8,317 nt of DNA from an uncultured Eggerthellaceae bacterium (GTDB taxonomy: Bacteria > Actinomycetota > Coriobacteriia > Coriobacteriales > Eggerthellaceae), in assembly GCA_934645125.1 (NCBI GenBank), contig CAKUDT010000048.1, forward strand, positions 1-8,317, in the 5' to 3' direction. The notes beneath the pieces are model-generated. The model worked only from the letters and a program-made list of their open reading frames with translations, ran no database searches and was not told the origin of the DNA. Each line of letters opens with the position of its first letter. Position 1 is the first letter of the stretch. Positions 5,295 through 8,317 of this stretch are shown one piece after another. Made by a program: the position numbers and the translations under genes.

Positions 5295-5807
5295 CTATTC
5301 GCCCGGTTCGTCCTTTGCCCGATCTTTCCGCTTTCGTATGTAAAACGGCTTCATGAGAACGTAAAACGTTACGCCAAGCGCTATAAGCAGCACAACCGCC
5401 AGGGGAATTACCGCACTTGAGCGGCCTTCAAGCAGCCCGAGCTGCATCAGCAGCATAAATGCCGCACATTCAAGTTCGGTCCACGTGCAGCCACGGGCAC
5501 TGGCCTTGTACCACGCTTGTTCATCGCCCGGCTGCAACGTTCCGGGGCGATTCCAGTATTTTGGGTCAACTTTGCGAACTATCAGGCTTACCGCGGCGTT
5601 TACTATCAGGATGATGATAGGCAGCGCAAGAAGACTGGTGGGCGAACCCCATCCATTGGGAATGCCATTGATGTCGAAATGCGTGGGGATGGTGTCGGGC
5701 AGCTGAGGGATGCGCACAACGGTAATCGCAAGCGATGCAACTGCGCATATCCACGCCAGGGCTTCGGTGATGCGAGCGTCGCGCGGCAACCAACTGCTGT
5801 TTTTCAT
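5295..5807 (-). CDS. DUF1648 membrane protein, SdpI N-terminal-like
   Basis: A 170-residue protein with four likely membrane helices (about 13-33, 56-77, 109-127 and 132-153). The stretch LPDTIPTHFDINGIPNGWGSP (36-56), between helices 1 and 2, is the hallmark of DUF1648, the domain that forms the first half of SdpI, the immunity and signalling protein of the Bacillus Sdp toxin. This protein lacks the full SdpI length, and it ends with a charged tail (RKRKDRAKDEPGE) probably in the cytoplasm. Its function is unknown; immunity to a membrane-active peptide is possible, but no Sdp-like toxin gene is nearby. The ATG at 5805-5807 has GAGGAAA at about six bases. A TATAAT box on the - strand (5931-5936) lacks a good -35 and is a weak promoter candidate. 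It lies upstream of the phosphocholine operon on the same strand, but 110 bp apart and probably with separate control. Confidence 0.8.
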   Translation of the reverse strand: MKNSSWLPRDARITEALAWICAVASLAITVVRIPQLPDTIPTHFDINGIPNGWGSPTSLLALPIIILIVNAAVSLIVRKVDPKYWNRPGTLQPGDEQAWYKASARGCTWTELECAAFMLLMQLGLLEGRSSAVIPLAVVLLIALGVTFYVLMKPFYIRKRKDRAKDEPGE

Positions 5808-6042
5808 GGGCTTTCCTCTCTTTTGCTTTTCTCGCCTTCCGCGGATCTTTGTCTACCGCCCCTGCTGGAATATTCGCTTACTCATGCAGTGCCGGGCAGG
5901 GCGCAATGCGTTTTTTGATGTAACTAAATAATTATAGAGGGAAATTGCGGCTTGCTTGCTATTTCGGTTGTAACATAATTGATAACACAATTTGCGACAT
6001 AACAAGGCGTAATAATAGTGCAACGACCCTAAGGAGAAACGC

Positions 6043-6873
6043 ATGAGCGGGCTTGTTGAGCACGAGTTCAACACAGATGAAGGAACTGTTCATTATTGGA
6101 CGAGCCGCTGTAGCTCGGCACCGGCGCAGAATGCGTCATGGCTTGTGCTCCTACCAGGGCTTACCGCAGATCATACGCTCTTCGATGCGCAAATTGACCA
6201 CTTTGCAGGTAAATGCAACGTGTTTGTTTGGGATGCTCCTGCACACGGGCTTTCGCGCCCCTACCCGCTTGATTTCAGCATGGATGATTACGCGCGCATC
6301 CTTCATGCAATTCTGCAAACCGAGGATATTCAGCGTCCCGTTCTTGTTGGACAGTCGTTGGGCGGATATGTTGCTCAAGCCTATATGGACCTGTTCCCCG
6401 ATTGCGTTTCTGGCTTCATCTCCCTTGATTCGGCGCAGCTCAAGAAAAAATATTATCCGAAATGGGAAGTTGCCGCGCTGCGCCACACCAAGGGTATGTA
6501 CCTTGCCATTCCCTGGAGTTTGCTTTTGCGCTGGGGACCTGCGGGAACGGCGCAAACGCAGCACGGACGGGCGAATATGCGCGCCATGATGGAACAATAC
6601 GATAAGCGCTCTTACTGCGAACTTGCCGGTCACGGGTACACCATGTTGGCAGACGCCATTGATGCGAATAGGCCCTACGACATTTCTTGTCCGGCGTTGT
6701 TACTGTGCGGAGAAAAAGACCAAGCGGGCGATGTGCGGCCGTTCAATAGGAAATGGACGGTAGGCGAGAATATTCCGCTTGTTTGGGTCCCCGGTGCAGG
6801 ACATAACTCGAATGTGGATAATCCTATGTTCGTCAATGACCAGATAGAGCGCTTTTTGGCGAAGCTGGGGTAG
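6043..6873 (+). CDS. Alpha/beta-hydrolase fold protein
   Basis: A 276-residue cytoplasmic enzyme of the usual length for the fold; no signal peptide. Landmarks in order are the oxyanion-hole region LLPGLTADHTLF (36-47), WDAPAHGLSRPYP (63-75, the D-x-P-x-H-G-x-S motif common to the family), the nucleophile elbow GQSLGG with Ser105, the acid region LLLCGEKDQAGD (D226 or D230), and the catalytic His254 in GAGHNSN. The triad is complete, so it should be an active esterase, lipase-like or lactone/thioester hydrolase; the substrate cannot be read from sequence. The lid region (140-190) carries several aromatic residues (YYPKW, WSLLLRW). It starts at ATG 6043 with AAGGAG six bases upstream. It is divergent from the DUF1648 gene across 235 bp and converges with the CAP-dockerin gene, so it is probably transcribed alone. 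Confidence 0.88.
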   Translation: MSGLVEHEFNTDEGTVHYWTSRCSSAPAQNASWLVLLPGLTADHTLFDAQIDHFAGKCNVFVWDAPAHGLSRPYPLDFSMDDYARILHAILQTEDIQRPVLVGQSLGGYVAQAYMDLFPDCVSGFISLDSAQLKKKYYPKWEVAALRHTKGMYLAIPWSLLLRWGPAGTAQTQHGRANMRAMMEQYDKRSYCELAGHGYTMLADAIDANRPYDISCPALLLCGEKDQAGDVRPFNRKWTVGENIPLVWVPGAGHNSNVDNPMFVNDQIERFLAKLG

Positions 6874-7009
6874 ATTCTACGTTATTGCGAAGCCGCCTGT
6901 CCAAGCTGATCGTGTAAAGCTGCTCGCTGCTACGTGTCGGTTGTTGTATGCCGTTCATCAGTGGGGCACTCCTTCCCTTTCGTCTCTCCCCGCCGTGCGC
7001 TCCCCCTTC

Positions 7010-7047
7010 AAAAAAAGAAAAGCGAATGCGCTGGCACCCGCTTTTCT
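7010..7047 (-). terminator. Intrinsic terminator of the CAP-dockerin gene
   Basis: AGAAAAGCG at 7016-7024 and CGCTTTTCT at 7039-7047 are exact reverse complements, giving a 9-bp stem with a 14-nt loop. Read on the - strand the stem is followed by an unbroken T-run (7016-7010), a classic Rho-independent terminator 37 bp after the gene's stop. On the + strand only short T clusters follow, so it may also slow transcription from the hydrolase gene. Confidence 0.8.
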
Positions 7048-7083
7048 CTCAAACCTTTTGTGACGTGCTTCGTTTCCGCTGCG

Positions 7084-8317
7084 CTATGAGCATAGGTAGC
7101 TCCTTTGAATGGCAAAGGCGTCGCTTGCGTCAAGTACAAAGTCGTTATTGAAGTTTGCGGCTAGCCAACTGCCCATCGAAATACGCGAGTAATCGGTAAA
7201 ACGGTTGCAGGCAATGTCGTAGGCAAGCTGCGCATCCACAACGTTAACGCGACCGTTCGCATTCACGTCACCGCGGCGCGGCATAACGGGGTCGTTTCGC
7301 GTGGCTGTTGTGCTTGAGAACGATGCGTCAACTATCTGCTCGGCATCACTTGCATCAACAAGCGTTTCGTAGCACCAATCGGTCATAACAAGGGGCTGCC
7401 CAAACAAAGTGGGTACGGTGCCGTCCTTTACTGTGGACAAGTATCTGACCAGCACCTTTCCATTTGCATATTCTTCGTCGCCCACAGAATATATGAGCGC
7501 GTACGAGCTTACCGCAATGGGGTACATCTGCTCACCAATGCATGCGACGACATAAGACGTTGGCCCATCGACAAGGGCGGTTACTGTGTTGCCCGAAATC
7601 TGAACTTGCGAAGGATCGGTGTTCACCAGGTACGGGTAAACGCGGACGCTAAACGCGCGCGGCCAGGTCTCTTCGAATGACACGTTATCGGCGGTTACAT
7701 AGGGAATCTGTGCGCTTGCACCAGCTGTTTCCAGCCCCAGATTGTCAGGAAACTCGAAAGACTTGGGGAAACGTGAGAACTGTGAATAATCAACCGTGAG
7801 TCGATACGGCTCGGTGAAAGTGCTGCCCGAACCAGATACCGAAGTTGTCTGAGTAAACGTTCCGAACTCCTGTACCCAGAAGTCAACACCGTTAAAAGAT
7901 ACATGACCAACGCCCACTGACGTGAAATTGCTGTTGAGCATATTGCGGCGATGCCCTTGGCCGTAATAGTTTTCATTGTCCTCGCGCCAGCCAATAAAGG
8001 CATCCCGAGCGCTGCCGTAACCAGCAGCAATATTTTCACCCGAAGCGCTAATGCCATTGTACGTTGCGGTGAAGCAGTCCGATCCATCGGGGCGTTCATG
8101 GGCAAAATTCACAGCAATTTCTGCAGCACGCATCTGCGCGATTTTTTCCAAGTTCTTGTCGTAGGCAAGCGTAGAAAGCCCTGGAACATCTACCCTGCCA
8201 CCGCTGGTGTCTTTGTACCAGGCATCGCTTCCCGTGCGGAAATCATTGATCATGGCAAGCATGGAACGAGAATCTTGCTCGTAATAAGTCACATCGTACT
8301 CGATGGTGACTAAGGTC
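7084..8317 (-). CDS. CAP-domain surface or secreted protein with C-terminal type I dockerin, N-terminus outside the window
   Basis: The frame is open to the right edge (residues TLVTIEYD precede the possible GTG at 8290-8292), so the start and any signal peptide are missing; about 410 residues are visible. Counting from that GTG, residues 8-145 are a CAP (SCP/PR-1) domain: MLAMINDFRTG, the metal-site motif HERPDG at 65-70, GENIAAGYG at 85-93, GHRRNML at 113-119, and the FWVQEFG strand. Residues 150-335 are a beta-rich stretch I cannot assign. Residues 341-400 are a dockerin repeat pair: GDVNANGRVNVVDAQLAYDI and NFNNDFVLDASDAFAIQRSY, with EF-hand-like calcium loops; in the second loop the first Asp is Asn. 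Bacterial CAP proteins are extracellular, with poorly known activity; the dockerin would bind a cohesin partner on the surface. It ends ahead of a strong terminator. Confidence 0.88.
   Translation of the reverse strand, partial: TLVTIEYDVTYYEQDSRSMLAMINDFRTGSDAWYKDTSGGRVDVPGLSTLAYDKNLEKIAQMRAAEIAVNFAHERPDGSDCFTATYNGISASGENIAAGYGSARDAFIGWREDNENYYGQGHRRNMLNSNFTSVGVGHVSFNGVDFWVQEFGTFTQTTSVSGSGSTFTEPYRLTVDYSQFSRFPKSFEFPDNLGLETAGASAQIPYVTADNVSFEETWPRAFSVRVYPYLVNTDPSQVQISGNTVTALVDGPTSYVVACIGEQMYPIAVSSYALIYSVGDEEYANGKVLVRYLSTVKDGTVPTLFGQPLVMTDWCYETLVDASDAEQIVDASFSSTTATRNDPVMPRRGDVNANGRVNVVDAQLAYDIACNRFTDYSRISMGSWLAANFNNDFVLDASDAFAIQRSYLCS

Noticed and set aside
5884..5917. GCAGTGC and GCAATGC, a hairpin followed by six T on the + strand
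   Set aside because: The stem is 7 bp with a mismatch, and no + strand gene lies upstream for it to terminate; it is inside the divergent spacer.
5968..6000. TTGTAACATAATTGATAACACAA as a possible operator before the hydrolase gene
   Set aside because: Comparing it with its reverse complement, only the outer TTGT and scattered inner bases agree, so it is not a convincing palindrome.
6948..7151. A 67-codon + strand frame between the hydrolase and the CAP gene
   Set aside because: It runs across the terminator hairpin into the antisense of the CAP-dockerin gene and has no ribosome site or protein-like composition.

Overview
The window looks like an accessory-to-core junction of a high-GC Gram-positive gut or oral bacterium, most probably a coriobacterium (Eggerthellaceae-like). 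This rests on roughly balanced base composition, GTG and TTG starts, strong AGGAGG-type ribosome sites, and the gene set: a choline-kinase/cytidylyltransferase fusion, a CAP-dockerin surface protein, a DUF1648 membrane protein and a DISARM component. The lineage is an inference from gene content only.

Left part (1-1900), defence-like region. The window opens inside the 3' end of a + strand drmB gene (DUF1998 protein, DISARM anti-phage system) that begins outside the window. No drmC-like gene follows it. After about 390 bp without a gene comes a type II toxin-antitoxin pair on the - strand: a ribbon-helix-helix antitoxin (RelB/DUF6290 type) and a RelE-family toxin, touching end to end. The pair has a readable promoter and an overlapping palindromic operator. 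It is bracketed by two directly repeated, 37-bp identical copies of a palindromic element (14-bp arms). One copy lies just past the toxin stop. The other abuts the stop codon of the next gene.

Middle part (1907-5290), phosphocholine operon. Three - strand genes read in the order 5184 to 1907. The first is a three-domain fusion of a winged-helix domain, a LicC-like nucleotidyltransferase and a LicA-like choline/ethanolamine kinase. The second is a ten-helix EamA/DMT permease in the position of LicB. The third is a small winged-helix-like protein. Together the first two would import an amino-alcohol, phosphorylate it and activate it as a CDP derivative; the final transferase (LicD or a CDP-alcohol phosphotransferase) is not in the window. 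The leader of the fusion gene carries two 22-bp tandem repeats and a TATAAT box inside a palindrome, so the fused DNA-binding domain may control its own operon.

Right part (5295-8317). A DUF1648 (SdpI-type) membrane protein on the - strand is divergent from an alpha/beta hydrolase on the + strand. The hydrolase converges with a - strand CAP-domain protein ending in a type I dockerin, which runs off the right edge and has a strong intrinsic terminator.

The most unusual items are the repeat-bracketed toxin-antitoxin cassette and the HTH-LicC-LicA fusion with its repeat-bearing leader. No CRISPR array, tRNA, rRNA, transposase or integrase was seen.
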